Assembly: GCA_963662375.2 (NCBI GenBank)
Contig: CAXXRP010000015.1
Span: 310,001-374,000 of the forward strand
From: UBA11612 sp963662375
GTDB lineage: Bacteria; Pseudomonadota; Alphaproteobacteria; Rhodospirillales; Rhodospirillaceae
Reading direction: 5' to 3'
Length of the DNA: 64,000 nt
The translations under genes were made by a program, and so were the position numbers. The notes below the pieces were generated by a model, which saw only the letters and a list, made by a program, of their open reading frames with translations, was not told the origin of the DNA and made no database searches. Every line of letters starts with the position of its first letter. The first letter of the stretch is position 1. Shown here one piece after another: positions 8,236-17,544 of this stretch.

Positions 8236-11039
8236 TGCGTCAAACGCTCCATGATCGAGGGCAGATGAACTTGATCGCCCTTGTAGTTACCCGTCAGGGC
8301 ATACATGACAAGGTTTACGCCGACCCGATACGCTAACTCTCGCTGTCGCTCACCGCCTGGAACGACTGAGTACAAGGGGATTCCGTTCGAATCCCGTGCC
8401 CACGCTGCAGCCCAATCGTTTCCGCCTATAACGACGGAAGAAACGCCGTCGTTCTCGGTGGAGGCGCTTTCAATCAGCACCGATGTATTGGCATAGCGTC
8501 CAGGCATGCCATTGAGCAGATAAAAACTCCGCGTGAGCACGTGGTCTTGCGGGACCTGCATCAACGGCGGTACGTCGAGCAGGTGTAGGATCTGGTCAAG
8601 ACGATTCTCGTTGGCGCCGGGCGTGGTACTGCCCAGGGCGCCAGTTTGATCGGGCGCATCAAACACAATCGTGCCGCCGCTGTGGAGATAGTGGTTCAGG
8701 GCATCGATCGCCTGCGTCGAGGGATTGCCTTGGCTAGGTGTCACGCGCCAGTAGATAAGCGGGTAGGGAGTTAGCGCGTCTTTTGTCACGGTTGTCGCGG
8801 TTAGGTTGATGCGGGTCGGCGTGGCCAATTCCGCAGCGGTACGCGCTGCGAGCAGCTGTGTGAGTGCGTCCAGGCCCGCCGCGGCGACCCGATCAATGTC
8901 CGCGCTGCCCGTTGTCACGTAGGCCAGCCGCGTTTCCAAAATTGCCGCTTGGATGCGCCCTTCAATGGGTTTGTCGGTGCTGTTCGGATCGTCCGCCGCG
9001 CGAAGATCCGCGCTCCACGCGAACAAGAGCAGGGCAACTGCTGTTCCCGCTGCCGCACCGCGTTTTAAGAATACGGACGGCTCCGGGATCAGCTGCCTCA
9101 ATACAAAACTAATAACGAGGTCCGTCAGCAAAAGAAGGAGCGCGGCGGTCAGCAACCACGGTTTGAGCACGCGCTCCTGTGACATTGAGGTGAACGTTAG
9201 CTGCGTGGTGCCGATTGGAAGTTGAGTCAGTGGTTCAAGGTCGCGCAGCGTATCCGACAGATTTAATGCGCGAATCCCACCGGGCGGCCCATAAAGCCCC
9301 GGCGGGTGATGGGGTGCCGCACGGGTCTCATTGAACATTGCGCCGTCTATCGCGGTTACCGTAGGCCCGGGTGGCCGTAGGCGGCCGAAACCATCCATGA
9401 CGGCATGCGGCGCGAGAAAACCAGTGGCGTCGGCGGGCGCGTCCGGGGGAATGCCCCGGCTTACATCCACGACCTGCCGCAGCATTTCGACAAACAGACC
9501 GGACAACGGCAGGGCCGACCATTCGGGCGTGGCTGTGATATGGAATAGCACAATCCATCCTTGGCCGCGCTGCTCGGCGGTGACCAGCGGCGTCCCGTCG
9601 CCAAGCCGGGCCCAAGTCTTCGACGTCAAATCCGCTGCGGGCTCAGCGAGTACCTGCGAGGACACCGTTACGTCTGCGGGTATGACCAGCCCTTTAAACG
9701 GAGAGTTCTCGGGGAAGGGCGCCAGTCGGGCTGGTTCGCTCCACGACATGGCTCCGCCCAAAGTTCGCCCACCGCTTCTCAGACTCACCGGCAACAGGGC
9801 GTCTACATTTTCCGTGAGTAACGGCCCTGCAAAGCGCACCAGCACGCCGCCCTCCCAAATCCAATCTGAAAGACGCGTTACATCTTCATCAAGGATGCGA
9901 CCACCTTCGGCCATAATAAGCACCGCTAAGGGTCGGCTGAAAAGTTCATCCATGTCACCCATGCGCACAGCGGCAAAAGGCGAAAGCGCCTGATCTATGT
10001 AGTAAGAGTTTTCCAGCAACGGCGCGGTTATGCCCTGTGCGGTTGCTTGCACAACGCCGACGGGTCGCCGCTGCCACTGATCGTCGGCAAGAATTGTCGT
10101 CGCCGAGCCCGGGCGGCCTTCCACATCGAAGCGTGCAATACGGTTGGCCAACTCCGAAGGCATCTCAAGAATCGCAGCGGACGTAGTCGCGCCGGCGGCA
10201 AAGGTCATCGTCGCGCGGGCTAATACCTGATTGTTTGTATCCACTGCCCGAACCGTTTCGGTGATCTCGGTTTCCCCCTCGGCCGTCACTCGCGTCAACT
10301 TTAGGACTATGTTATTGGTCACAATGCCGCCGCTGTTGGCGACTTTTCGCTCCGGGGCGTGCAGAATCAGGGGCGGTGAGAGAGGTCCGCTGTCAATAAC
10401 TGTCAGGTCGCCCAAGTCATCCAGTTTCGCCGCTAGTTGAGCTGCGCCTTCGCCCCCCAGACCATCACTGATCCAGATTACCGATGCCGGAGTTTCAATA
10501 GTCAGCCCTTCCAGTTGGCGCAGGGCTTCCATGTGGTCCGTAGGCCAAGGGTGCGGCACAACTTGCGCGGCCGTGGCGGCCGCCTCGCCGGATTCCAGTA
10601 CGTTTACGGGGAGCATTTCGCTGGTGGGCAGCTGTGCCGTGGCTAGGAGCACGATAGATTGGCCGCGGCGCTCCGCCGCGTCCAGGGTGCCGCGCAACGC
10701 GGTTACTCGCTCTTCCCAATTGGCGGCGCTGGCCCAGCCATTGTCGACGACTGCAATCATCGTCCCCGAACTTTCTGCCGGTTTCAAATTTAAGATTGGG
10801 TCAGCCAAACCCAATAGCGCGAGAATGAGAATTGCGAGTCGTAGAAGGATCAACCAAGGCGGCGTGTGGGCGGCGGTCCGTTGTGTCGGATCGAGCCCGA
10901 AAAGTAAGCGGACCGCGGGGAAATTGACTTGCAGAACAGCTGGCGGGGTCAGCCGCAGCAACAGCCATACGATGGGCAAGGCCGCCGCCGCCGCGAGCAC
11001 CCACGGCGTTGCAAATGAAATGAGGCCAAGGTTCCACAT
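8232..11039 (-). CDS. BatA-N-terminal / DUF4159 membrane protein
   Basis: 935 residues. The N-terminus (FATPWVLAAAAALPIVWLLLRLTPP, then PPWLILLRLAILILALLGLADPI) is the BatA/aerotolerance-type double helix. A vWA-like part follows with a degenerate metal site (IAVVDNGWASA). Helices near residue 630 (LLTAALLLLLTDLVISFVL) and 660 precede the C-terminal DUF4159 domain (about 715-935, from RIQAAILETRLAYV), including YPLIYWRVTP and LHSGGTIVFDAP. DUF4159 proteins sit in MoxR/DUF58/vWA operons thought to act in envelope maintenance; no enzymatic role is established. It lies 16 nt after the DUF58 gene and overlaps the next gene by 4 nt. Confidence 0.88.
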   Translation of the reverse strand: MWNLGLISFATPWVLAAAAALPIVWLLLRLTPPAVLQVNFPAVRLLFGLDPTQRTAAHTPPWLILLRLAILILALLGLADPILNLKPAESSGTMIAVVDNGWASAANWEERVTALRGTLDAAERRGQSIVLLATAQLPTSEMLPVNVLESGEAAATAAQVVPHPWPTDHMEALRQLEGLTIETPASVIWISDGLGGEGAAQLAAKLDDLGDLTVIDSGPLSPPLILHAPERKVANSGGIVTNNIVLKLTRVTAEGETEITETVRAVDTNNQVLARATMTFAAGATTSAAILEMPSELANRIARFDVEGRPGSATTILADDQWQRRPVGVVQATAQGITAPLLENSYYIDQALSPFAAVRMGDMDELFSRPLAVLIMAEGGRILDEDVTRLSDWIWEGGVLVRFAGPLLTENVDALLPVSLRSGGRTLGGAMSWSEPARLAPFPENSPFKGLVIPADVTVSSQVLAEPAADLTSKTWARLGDGTPLVTAEQRGQGWIVLFHITATPEWSALPLSGLFVEMLRQVVDVSRGIPPDAPADATGFLAPHAVMDGFGRLRPPGPTVTAIDGAMFNETRAAPHHPPGLYGPPGGIRALNLSDTLRDLEPLTQLPIGTTQLTFTSMSQERVLKPWLLTAALLLLLTDLVISFVLRQLIPEPSVFLKRGAAAGTAVALLLFAWSADLRAADDPNSTDKPIEGRIQAAILETRLAYVTTGSADIDRVAAAGLDALTQLLAARTAAELATPTRINLTATTVTKDALTPYPLIYWRVTPSQGNPSTQAIDALNHYLHSGGTIVFDAPDQTGALGSTTPGANENRLDQILHLLDVPPLMQVPQDHVLTRSFYLLNGMPGRYANTSVLIESASTENDGVSSVVIGGNDWAAAWARDSNGIPLYSVVPGGERQRELAYRVGVNLVMYALTGNYKGDQVHLPSIMERLTQ

Positions 11040-11055
11040 AAAATTAGTTTCGCCG

Positions 11056-11982
11056 TCAGTGCCGGTAACCGGTTATGGCATTGTGCAGAGCCGCCATTGT
11101 CAGTTGTGGTGAATGATCCGTGCGATGGGTGCCGAAACTCCAGCCCGCCTGCATGGCCAGGAATTTCAACCCCTCGCAATGTTCATTCAATTTGCGGGTG
11201 TAGTTGTCCCGTGCCTCTTCGGCGCGGTCGATAATCGTGGAGCCTTCCTGTTCAAGTCCGACAAACCGCACGCGCCCGGTGAAGGGCAAACTTTCCTCGG
11301 CGGGATCGAGGACCTGCACCATATGTCCAGTGACACCTTGACGCATGAGGGTGTGAACCGACTCCGAAATTACATCCAAAGGCGCAAGGAAATCGCTGAA
11401 CAAAACCACCGCAGCGTGTCGTGGCAACGCCGCAGTGAATCGTGGCAACGGCGGAATATTCTGGCGCGTGTCTTCTGTCATCAGCTCCGTCACAACAGCA
11501 TCAGCCATGTGAGCAACCGCTAACCGCCCCGCCCGTGCGGTCCGCTGCGGCCGGCCGTCGCTGTCGAGCCGGATGATTCGCTCGCCACCGTCCACCAGGA
11601 GTTCCGCAAGAGCCAGAAGCATGACGGCGCTGCGCTCGGCCTTCGTCGGAAGAATTTTTGCCGAGCGGTAACGCATGGACGGCGACGTGTCGCACCACAA
11701 CGCCGCTGTCTGCGCCGCGACCCATTCGCGCTCACGAACAAAGACGGTGTCGAATTTGCCGCTTTGACGCCAATCAATTGCCTGTGGCGTGTCGTCCTTG
11801 GAGTAAGGGCGAAATTGCCAAAAACTGTCACCGGGTCCAGCTCTGCGTCTTCCATGACTTCCCAGGTTGATGGCAGCCGCGATGCGCCGCGCCGCCACCA
11901 GCAATGGCGGCATGGCCGCAGCAATGGAATCCGCCTGCACGCGCAGGCGATAACTTTTGGTGTGTTTAGTTATTGCGCTCAT
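11056..11982 (-). CDS. DUF58 domain protein
   Basis: 308 residues. The DUF58 hallmark is GRRRAGPGDSFWQFRPYSKDDTPQAIDWRQSGKFDTVFVREREW at about residues 45-90, followed by a vWA-like segment (AALWCDTSPSMRYRS, then AAVVLFSDFL). DUF58 proteins accompany MoxR ATPases and vWA proteins as candidate scaffold or chaperone partners. No membrane helix is visible, so it is probably cytoplasmic. It lies 37 nt after the MoxR gene and 16 nt before the DUF4159 gene. Confidence 0.92.
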   Translation of the reverse strand: MSAITKHTKSYRLRVQADSIAAAMPPLLVAARRIAAAINLGSHGRRRAGPGDSFWQFRPYSKDDTPQAIDWRQSGKFDTVFVREREWVAAQTAALWCDTSPSMRYRSAKILPTKAERSAVMLLALAELLVDGGERIIRLDSDGRPQRTARAGRLAVAHMADAVVTELMTEDTRQNIPPLPRFTAALPRHAAVVLFSDFLAPLDVISESVHTLMRQGVTGHMVQVLDPAEESLPFTGRVRFVGLEQEGSTIIDRAEEARDNYTRKLNEHCEGLKFLAMQAGWSFGTHRTDHSPQLTMAALHNAITGYRH

Positions 11983-12019
11983 TTCGGCTTGCCCTTACGG
12001 GCTGAAGACCAGCAAACCC

Positions 12020-13051
12020 TTAACCTGCATCCACGCGCTGGCAAAGCGTGTCGATCAATGCGGGTAAAGTATATCCATCTGCGCGGGCGCCGAAGGTCAA
12101 GGCCATGCGATGTTGCAAGACCGGCTGCGCCAAAGCTAAGACATCGTCAACAGATGGCGACAGGCGCCCTTGCAGCAGCGCTCGGGCACGAACAGTTTGC
12201 ATAAGGGCTTGGCTTGCGCGAGGGCCTGGGCCCCAGGCGACATGCTCCTTTACGTCTTTAATGTCGCTCGCGCCCGGCCGTCCGGCGCGCACCAGATTCA
12301 AAATCGCAGTTACAACGCTATCGCCGACCGGCACTTGCCGCACCAACTTTTGGGCTGCAAGCAGATCCTCCGCGTTCAGAACCTGCTTGGGTTCAGGCGT
12401 GTCCACCCCGGTCGTACGCAAGACGATTTCCCGCTCCGCTTCTAAGTCGGGATACGTGATGTCGATCTGCATAAGAAACCGGTCCAATTGCGCTTCGGGC
12501 AACGGGTACGTGCCTTCCTGCTCAATGGGATTCTGCGTCGCTAGAACATGAAACGGCCTGGGAAGATGGTGATATTTGCCGGCAATGGATACGCGCTGCT
12601 CTTGCATGGCTTGGAGCAACGCCGATTGCGTGCGCGGGCTGGCGCGGTTGATTTCATCTGCCATTAGCAACTGACAGAAAACCGGCCCTCGAATGAAACG
12701 GAAAAAACGCCGCCCTTCCTCATCCTCTTCCAGCACTTCAGAGCCAAGAATGTCGGCGGGCATGAGGTCCGGGGTGAACTGCACACGTTTTTCATCGAGG
12801 CCCAGGACGGTCCCCAGCGCCTGAACTAGTTTAGTTTTGGCTAGGCCCGGGACACCGATCAACAGCACGTGGCCGCCGGCGAGCAAGGTGATAAGACTCT
12901 CTTCCACCACCAGACTTTGGCCATAGATGACTTGTTCTACGGCGGCCCTGGCTTTCTGAACCAGTTCGACAGCCTGTTCCATGTCGGCCACGGCGGCATC
13001 CTTGCCGCTCTGGGTCCCTGTATTACTGTCTTGTGTTATCGTTGCGTTCAC
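12020..13051 (-). CDS. MoxR-family AAA+ ATPase
   Basis: 343 residues. Walker A is GVPGLAKTK (about 86-94), Walker B LLMADEINRASPRTQ, sensor 1 LATQNPIEQEGTYPLPEAQLDRFLM, all matching MoxR ATPases. These act as chaperone-like remodelers together with vWA-domain proteins, here encoded directly downstream. It is the first gene of a four-gene minus-strand operon. It diverges from the DUF1285 gene, with 54 nt between the two start codons, so both promoters must lie there or overlap the genes. Confidence 0.94.
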   Translation of the reverse strand: MNATITQDSNTGTQSGKDAAVADMEQAVELVQKARAAVEQVIYGQSLVVEESLITLLAGGHVLLIGVPGLAKTKLVQALGTVLGLDEKRVQFTPDLMPADILGSEVLEEDEEGRRFFRFIRGPVFCQLLMADEINRASPRTQSALLQAMQEQRVSIAGKYHHLPRPFHVLATQNPIEQEGTYPLPEAQLDRFLMQIDITYPDLEAEREIVLRTTGVDTPEPKQVLNAEDLLAAQKLVRQVPVGDSVVTAILNLVRAGRPGASDIKDVKEHVAWGPGPRASQALMQTVRARALLQGRLSPSVDDVLALAQPVLQHRMALTFGARADGYTLPALIDTLCQRVDAG

Positions 13052-13105
13052 GGGGTAACCCCACCATATGAATGTCTAACCACTTTACAACTGGCTAATG
13101 CGAGT

Positions 13106-13669
13106 ATGGGACGTCGGACACGCACTGGAGCAGTAGAATCTCAAGCCTCCGCGCGATCGGCGGCGACCGGTCAGTTGACCGCCTTCCCTCCCGATTTGTG
13201 CGGCGACTTTAACATGCGTATCGACCGCAACGGCACCTGGTATTATCTCGGCACACCTATCGGGCGTCATGCTCTTGTGAAGCTATTTTCCACGGTTTTG
13301 CGCTGCGATGAAGACGGCGTCCATTGGCTGACCACGCCCGTGGAAAATGGCCGCATTGAGGTCGAGGATTCGGCGTTCATTGCGGTTGAGCTTCTAGCGG
13401 AAGGTGAGGGAAGGGGCCAGTTAATTCGGTTTCGCACCAATGTGGACGATATCGTGCCGCTGGACGGCGAACATCCGCTGCGCATGGTCCAGGATGAGGA
13501 AACGGGCGAACCGCGCCCTTATATATATGTGCGTAAGGGGCTTGAGGCTCGTATTGCCCGTTCCGCCTTTTATCACCTTATCGAGCAGGGGCAGGCCGCG
13601 CTGGACGACGAGGAGAGCTTCGGTGTTTGGAGCAGTGGTCAGTTTTTTCCGCTCGGTTCGCTGAAATGA
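13106..13669 (+). CDS. DUF1285 domain protein
   Basis: 187 residues from ATG 13106. The frame stays open upstream into the moxR antisense, but the earlier part has no protein character. DUF1285 is recognised from FNMRIDRNGTWYYLGTPIGRHALVKLFSTVLRCDEDG and the later YIYVRKGLEARIARSAFYHLI. Structures of the family show two small beta-rich domains; the function is unknown. It overlaps the next gene by 4 nt (ATGA), and the two plus cca form a conserved alphaproteobacterial cluster with the MoxR operon. Confidence 0.9.
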   Translation: MGRRTRTGAVESQASARSAATGQLTAFPPDLCGDFNMRIDRNGTWYYLGTPIGRHALVKLFSTVLRCDEDGVHWLTTPVENGRIEVEDSAFIAVELLAEGEGRGQLIRFRTNVDDIVPLDGEHPLRMVQDEETGEPRPYIYVRKGLEARIARSAFYHLIEQGQAALDDEESFGVWSSGQFFPLGSLK

Positions 13670-14385
13670 ACTCGGACGCCGTCGTTCCACCCCCATTGCT
13701 GACGCGGGACGCGATTCGCGCGCGCCTGGGCGCCGCCACGCCTGCGGGCCCGCGCGGCGACTTGGCAACGGCCATGCGTTTGATGAAGCAAAGCGTGCTG
13801 ACGCCATATGAATCTGGATATATGGGCGCAGTGCCCACGGGTGGCATTCCCTACGCGCGCGCCGGGGGTACACAGGGCGTCACAGCGGGCCTGACGCCCG
13901 CGGCTGTGCTGGTTCCTTTGGTACAATACCAGGATGGGTTCACCGTGTTATTGACCCAACGCACCGCCGAGTTATCGTTGCACGCCGGGCAGATCTCGTT
14001 TCCTGGCGGACGGCTTGAGGAGAGCGATGCGGACGCCGCCGCCGCCGCCCTGCGTGAAGCAGAGGAGGAGACCGGGATTTCGCCATCGCAGGTCGAGGTC
14101 TTAGGACGCCTTGATTCCTACGTAACGATTACCGGTTATAAGGTGATACCCATCGTTGGCGCGATCACGCCACCGTTGAATCTAAACCCGGACCCTGTCG
14201 AAGTGGCGGATGTCTTCGAGGTGCCTTTGGATTTCTTTCTCAACCCGGCCAATCACCAGTGCGTAAAACGAGACAGCAATGGTCAAACGCGCGCTTACTA
14301 CGCCATGTCTTTTGGCGACCGCTATATCTGGGGCGCAACCGCAGGTATGTTGGTGAACCTTTATGAGGTGGTCACTTCTTTCTAG
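13666..14385 (+). CDS. Nudix hydrolase, CoA pyrophosphatase type
   Basis: 239 residues from ATG 13666, which overlaps the DUF1285 stop. The Nudix box is GGRLEESDADAAAAALREAEEETGI starting near residue 114, keeping the REAEEETG metal-binding core. The preceding VLLTQRTAELSLHAGQISFPGG matches the NudL/NUDT7 coenzyme-A pyrophosphatase group. The likely reaction is hydrolysis of CoA to phosphopantetheine and 3',5'-ADP; substrate assignment is by family only. A leading 50-residue segment of low conservation is usual. Confidence 0.88.
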   Translation: MNSDAVVPPPLLTRDAIRARLGAATPAGPRGDLATAMRLMKQSVLTPYESGYMGAVPTGGIPYARAGGTQGVTAGLTPAAVLVPLVQYQDGFTVLLTQRTAELSLHAGQISFPGGRLEESDADAAAAALREAEEETGISPSQVEVLGRLDSYVTITGYKVIPIVGAITPPLNLNPDPVEVADVFEVPLDFFLNPANHQCVKRDSNGQTRAYYAMSFGDRYIWGATAGMLVNLYEVVTSF

Positions 14386-14415
14386 ACGCGGGGCCTCAAC
14401 AAAACGAGTCAAGGC

Positions 14416-14703
14416 ATGACAAGAATCCTGTTTACCTATTTGGTGCCTTTTTTGCTTCCTATCGTGATTTACGCGGGGTGGGTGTGGTATCGCACGGGTT
14501 ACGTGGCGCGCCATGGCGGGGAAATTCCCAAGCTCGAGCAGGGTCCCTGGCCACTACTCCTTTTTCTTGGCGCACTGCTGACTTTCGCAGTGATGGGAAC
14601 GGTCGCGTTGATGCATGGGGAAACCGCCGGATCAATGTACGAACCGGCGCATATCGAGAACGGTAAAATTATTCCCGGCCACCTCGATCCATCAGAGTGC
14701 TAG
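14416..14703 (+). CDS. DUF6111 small membrane protein
   Basis: 95 residues with two membrane helices (ILFTYLVPFLLPIVIYAGWVW and WPLLLFLGALLTFAVMGTVAL) and a C-terminal tail MYEPAHIENGKIIPGHLDP that is characteristic of this family. It sits between a Nudix hydrolase and cca, its usual alphaproteobacterial position. Function unknown. Confidence 0.83.
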   Translation: MTRILFTYLVPFLLPIVIYAGWVWYRTGYVARHGGEIPKLEQGPWPLLLFLGALLTFAVMGTVALMHGETAGSMYEPAHIENGKIIPGHLDPSEC

Positions 14704-14713
14704 GAGGCGGTTA

Positions 14714-15967
14714 TTGGCGCAAACAACCAAAAATATGCTGGGCCAGCAACCCTGGATGGCCAGGCCGGCTGTCGCGCCGGTACTTTCGGCGCTCGGCGCG
14801 CCGCTTTTAGACGTGCGCTTTGTCGGTGGTTGTGTGCGCGATGCCGTGTTGGGCCTCGACGTTGGAGAAATCGACCTGGCGACGCCCGAACGGCCGGAAC
14901 GGGTGACGGCGCGGCTTGCTGACGCTGGGCTAAGGGCCGTTCCCACCGGCCTCAGCCACGGCACGATAACGACCGTTGTTGATGGCGTTTCGTTTGAGAT
15001 CACTACATTGCGCCGGGACACGGCCTGCGATGGGCGTCACGCGGATGTCGAATTTACCGCCGATTGGCATGAAGATTCGCGCCGGCGCGATTTTACCATA
15101 AACGCTATGTCACTTCGACCTGATGGCATGTTGTTTGACGATCACGGCGGCAGCGGTGATGCAAAAGCTGGCCGGGTGCGCTTTGTCGGCGATGCCGCCA
15201 ACCGCATCCAGGAAGACTATCTCCGCATTCTCCGACTGTTCCGTTTTTTTGCTTGGTATGGCCGCGAGCCGTTGGATGAGGCGACCCTGGCGGCCTGCCG
15301 CGCTCATGCCGGTGAGTTGCAATCACTATCGGCCGAGCGGGTGCAGCAAGAGCTTGCGAAACTTCTCGCTGCTCCGCGTCCGGCTGAGGCGGTGACAATG
15401 ATGCACCGGTGTGGGGTATGGCAGGTACTCCTGCCCGAAGTGAAGGAGCCGTCGGCTCTTGGTGTTCTGACGGATCTTGAACGCGAAGCCCCCGCGGTTC
15501 CGCCTGATTGGCTCAGGCGCCTTGCCGTGTTAGTCCCCGCGTCAGCGGCGGTGGGCGTCGCCCGGCGTTTGAAGTTGTCCAATGCGTCCCGCGACCGCCT
15601 AATCGCGCTGACCAAGACCGACCCCGACATCAACAAGAGCCCCGACAAAAAAATGCTTAAGCGGCGGCTACACAAATTAGGTGCCCCGCTCGTGGTTGAC
15701 CGCGTGTTGTTGGCCTGGGCACGGGGCCAGTTGCGCGGAGAAAGCGATGCCGCAACGTGGCGTGGGATGATCGAGGCTGCGGAGGTATGGAAACCTCGCC
15801 GCTTACCCGTCACGGGCGACGATGTTGTCGCCTTCGGTGTGACGCCGGGCCCCGAAGTGGGACAACATCTTGCTGAGATTGAGGATTACTGGATCAACGC
15901 CGAATTCAACATGCCTCGGGAAAATTTGCTCACAGAGCTCCGCCGCCGCACAGATTCCGGAAAATAA
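14714..15967 (+). CDS. cca: CCA tRNA nucleotidyltransferase
   Basis: 417 residues from a TTG at 14714, chosen because a perfect AGGAGG (14702-14707) lies 6 nt before it; an ATG at 14735 lacks such a site. The nucleotidyltransferase core is FVGGCVRDAVLGLDVGEIDLAT (GGxVRD and the DxD-like metal pair), then RRRDFTINAM and the head domain GRVRFVGDAANRIQEDYLRILRLFRFFAWYG. The enzyme adds or repairs the 3' CCA of tRNAs. The metal pair reads E-I-D rather than D-x-D, a minor variation. The Shine-Dalgarno overlaps the DUF6111 stop codon, so translation is coupled. Confidence 0.94.
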   Translation: MAQTTKNMLGQQPWMARPAVAPVLSALGAPLLDVRFVGGCVRDAVLGLDVGEIDLATPERPERVTARLADAGLRAVPTGLSHGTITTVVDGVSFEITTLRRDTACDGRHADVEFTADWHEDSRRRDFTINAMSLRPDGMLFDDHGGSGDAKAGRVRFVGDAANRIQEDYLRILRLFRFFAWYGREPLDEATLAACRAHAGELQSLSAERVQQELAKLLAAPRPAEAVTMMHRCGVWQVLLPEVKEPSALGVLTDLEREAPAVPPDWLRRLAVLVPASAAVGVARRLKLSNASRDRLIALTKTDPDINKSPDKKMLKRRLHKLGAPLVVDRVLLAWARGQLRGESDAATWRGMIEAAEVWKPRRLPVTGDDVVAFGVTPGPEVGQHLAEIEDYWINAEFNMPRENLLTELRRRTDSGK

Positions 15968-15968
15968 C

Positions 15969-15996
15969 GACGGCCCCGCAGGGGAACGGGGCCGTC
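15969..15996 (+). terminator. Strong hairpin after cca
   Basis: Perfect 10-bp arms GACGGCCCCG (15969-15978) and CGGGGCCGTC (15987-15996) with an 8-nt loop, starting 1 nt after the cca stop. There is no following U-tract, so it may work as an intrinsic terminator of the T-poor type or as a 3'-end stabiliser. Confidence 0.6.
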
Positions 15997-16172
15997 GGGG
16001 TAATACCGAACCCCAAGGGGGTCCTAACGGGAGGTATGCGCGGCGACCGAAAACGAGGGGTGTGGAAGCAATCACCGCAGATTGCGAACCTTACTATTTG
16101 GACTCTTACAGAACTATGGGCCCAGCATGAAAGTCTTGTCATATGGTGGCGCGCTCAGGGTGTAATTCGACC

Positions 16173-16646
16173 CTATCCTGCTGTTTTTCCGTTAAAAAAA
16201 CCTTGTTGTCGCAGAGCCTCGCCGAGAACGATAGCGGCTGCCGTGACCACGTTCAGCGAGCGTGCGCCCGCCGCCATGGGAACGCATATCCGAGCGTCAG
16301 CTGTCTCATGAACGTCGGTGGGGACCCCGGCACTCTCACGTCCCAGCAACAAGATGTCCTCTGAGCCGAAAGAAAAGTCGGCAAAGCTGGCCGATGCCGC
16401 AGTTGACAACAGCACCACGCGGCCTTGGCTTTTCGCGCGAACGTCGGCCAGAAAGGCCTGCCAAGAGCTGTGGCGACTCATCTCGCACGCTGTGGCGTAG
16501 TCCATCGCGGCACGGCGCAAGCGCGTGTCATCTATAGGAAATCCGCAGGGCTCAATAATATCCACCGGCACTTGCAGACAGGCGCCCAGGCGCAAAAGGG
16601 CACCGGTGTTTTGCGGAATGTCAGGTTGGTAAAGGGCTAGGCGCAT
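16173..16646 (-). CDS. trmL: tRNA (cytidine/uridine-34 2'-O)-methyltransferase TrmL
   Basis: 157 residues, the size of TrmL. The SPOUT knot motifs are present: YQPDIPQNTGALLRLGACL at the N-terminus, ILLLGRESAGVP around 102-113, and RICVPMAAGARSLNVVTAAAIVLGEALRQ at the end. It methylates the wobble ribose of certain tRNA-Leu species. A perfect 12-bp palindrome CCTACTCGTAGG (16654-16665) lies just upstream and may overlap its ribosome binding site. Confidence 0.93.
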   Translation of the reverse strand: MRLALYQPDIPQNTGALLRLGACLQVPVDIIEPCGFPIDDTRLRRAAMDYATACEMSRHSSWQAFLADVRAKSQGRVVLLSTAASASFADFSFGSEDILLLGRESAGVPTDVHETADARICVPMAAGARSLNVVTAAAIVLGEALRQQGFFNGKTAG

Positions 16647-16981
16647 TGATTTTCCTACTCGTAGGTAAAGTTTCTCCTATTGGGTCTTGAGACGCCCTGC
16701 ACTGCGACTCATTCGCGGTTGGAATTTTCACTACGCCGCTAGCCGCGCCGCAAAGCGAGATATAGAGGCCTTTTCAAGGTGGACCTTTTATTCTATACCC
16801 GCCGCGCATAAAATTCTTATGCTTCCGACGGTTGCGGTCGGTAAAGGGGCTTAAGGAAGTAACGGTTGAGCCACGCCGAACCCATCCCAATTCTGGCATT
16901 TTTAGATGCTTTGAAAAGATGTGGGGCCACGGTTGTGCGGTGCGGTGAGAAACGTAGGGGTCGAGGAGAGGGATAGCAAAC
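16647..16981. other. Divergent intergenic region between trmL and petA
   Basis: 335 nt without a credible gene. It holds the palindrome at 16654-16665 near the trmL start, one GANTC site (GACTC 16706-16710), a short CCGAC/GTCGG hairpin around 16826, and a purine-rich ribosome binding site (GAGGAGAGG) before petA. Promoters for trmL and petABC should be here, but I cannot place them with confidence. Confidence 0.5.
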
Positions 16982-17533
16982 ATGGCGAATACGGTAAATG
17001 CCCATGCTGCCGACGCGGGGGGTGAGACCCGCCGCGACTTCTTGTTGCATTCGACGGTGGCGGTTGGCGCGGTTGGCACAGCCATGATGGCTTGGCCGTT
17101 GCTGGACAGCATGAATCCGGCCGCTGACACATTGTCACTGTCCACAACCGAGTTCAGAATCGACGGCATCGAATCCGGCCAAGGAATAACAGTGGTCTGG
17201 CGCGGCAAGCCGGTGTTCGTCCGCCATCGCACGGCCGCCGAAATTGAAGCGGCGCAATCCGTGGACATGAGTGATCTTCCCGACCCGCAAGATGACGCAT
17301 CCCGCGTCACCAAACCTGAATTTCTAATTCTTGTCGGTATTTGTACCCATTTGGGGTGCATTCCGCTTGGTATGAAGCAGACGGAGCCTCGCGGCGATTT
17401 CGGAGGTTGGTTCTGCCCGTGTCATGGCTCGCACTACGACACCTCTGGCCGCATTCGCCGGGGTCCGGCGCCGGAAAACCTTGCGGTGCCGCCCTACGAG
17501 TTCGTGTCTGACACCACCGTGCGCGTTGGTTAA
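16982..17533 (+). CDS. petA: Ubiquinol-cytochrome c reductase Rieske iron-sulfur subunit
   Basis: 183 residues. A Tat-like N-terminus (TRRDFLLHSTVAVGAVG, residues 17-33) continues into the single membrane anchor. The 2Fe-2S ligands sit in CTHLGC (121-126) and CPCHGSH (145-151). This is the Rieske subunit of cytochrome bc1, which passes electrons from quinol to cytochrome c1 on the periplasmic side. It is the first gene of petABC, with petB 11 nt downstream. Length is typical for alphaproteobacteria. Confidence 0.97.
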   Translation: MANTVNAHAADAGGETRRDFLLHSTVAVGAVGTAMMAWPLLDSMNPAADTLSLSTTEFRIDGIESGQGITVVWRGKPVFVRHRTAAEIEAAQSVDMSDLPDPQDDASRVTKPEFLILVGICTHLGCIPLGMKQTEPRGDFGGWFCPCHGSHYDTSGRIRRGPAPENLAVPPYEFVSDTTVRVG

Positions 17534-17544
17534 CGGGAAAGTTC

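Noticed and set aside
12869..13105. N-terminal extension of the DUF1285 gene
   Set aside because: This part is antisense to moxR and shows no DUF1285 conservation; ATG 13106 gives the normal length.
16150..16172. AGGGT/ACCCT hairpin with TTCG-like loop after trmL, as a tRNA fragment
   Set aside because: The loop has eight bases and no other tRNA arms are present; at most it is a weak transcript-end hairpin.
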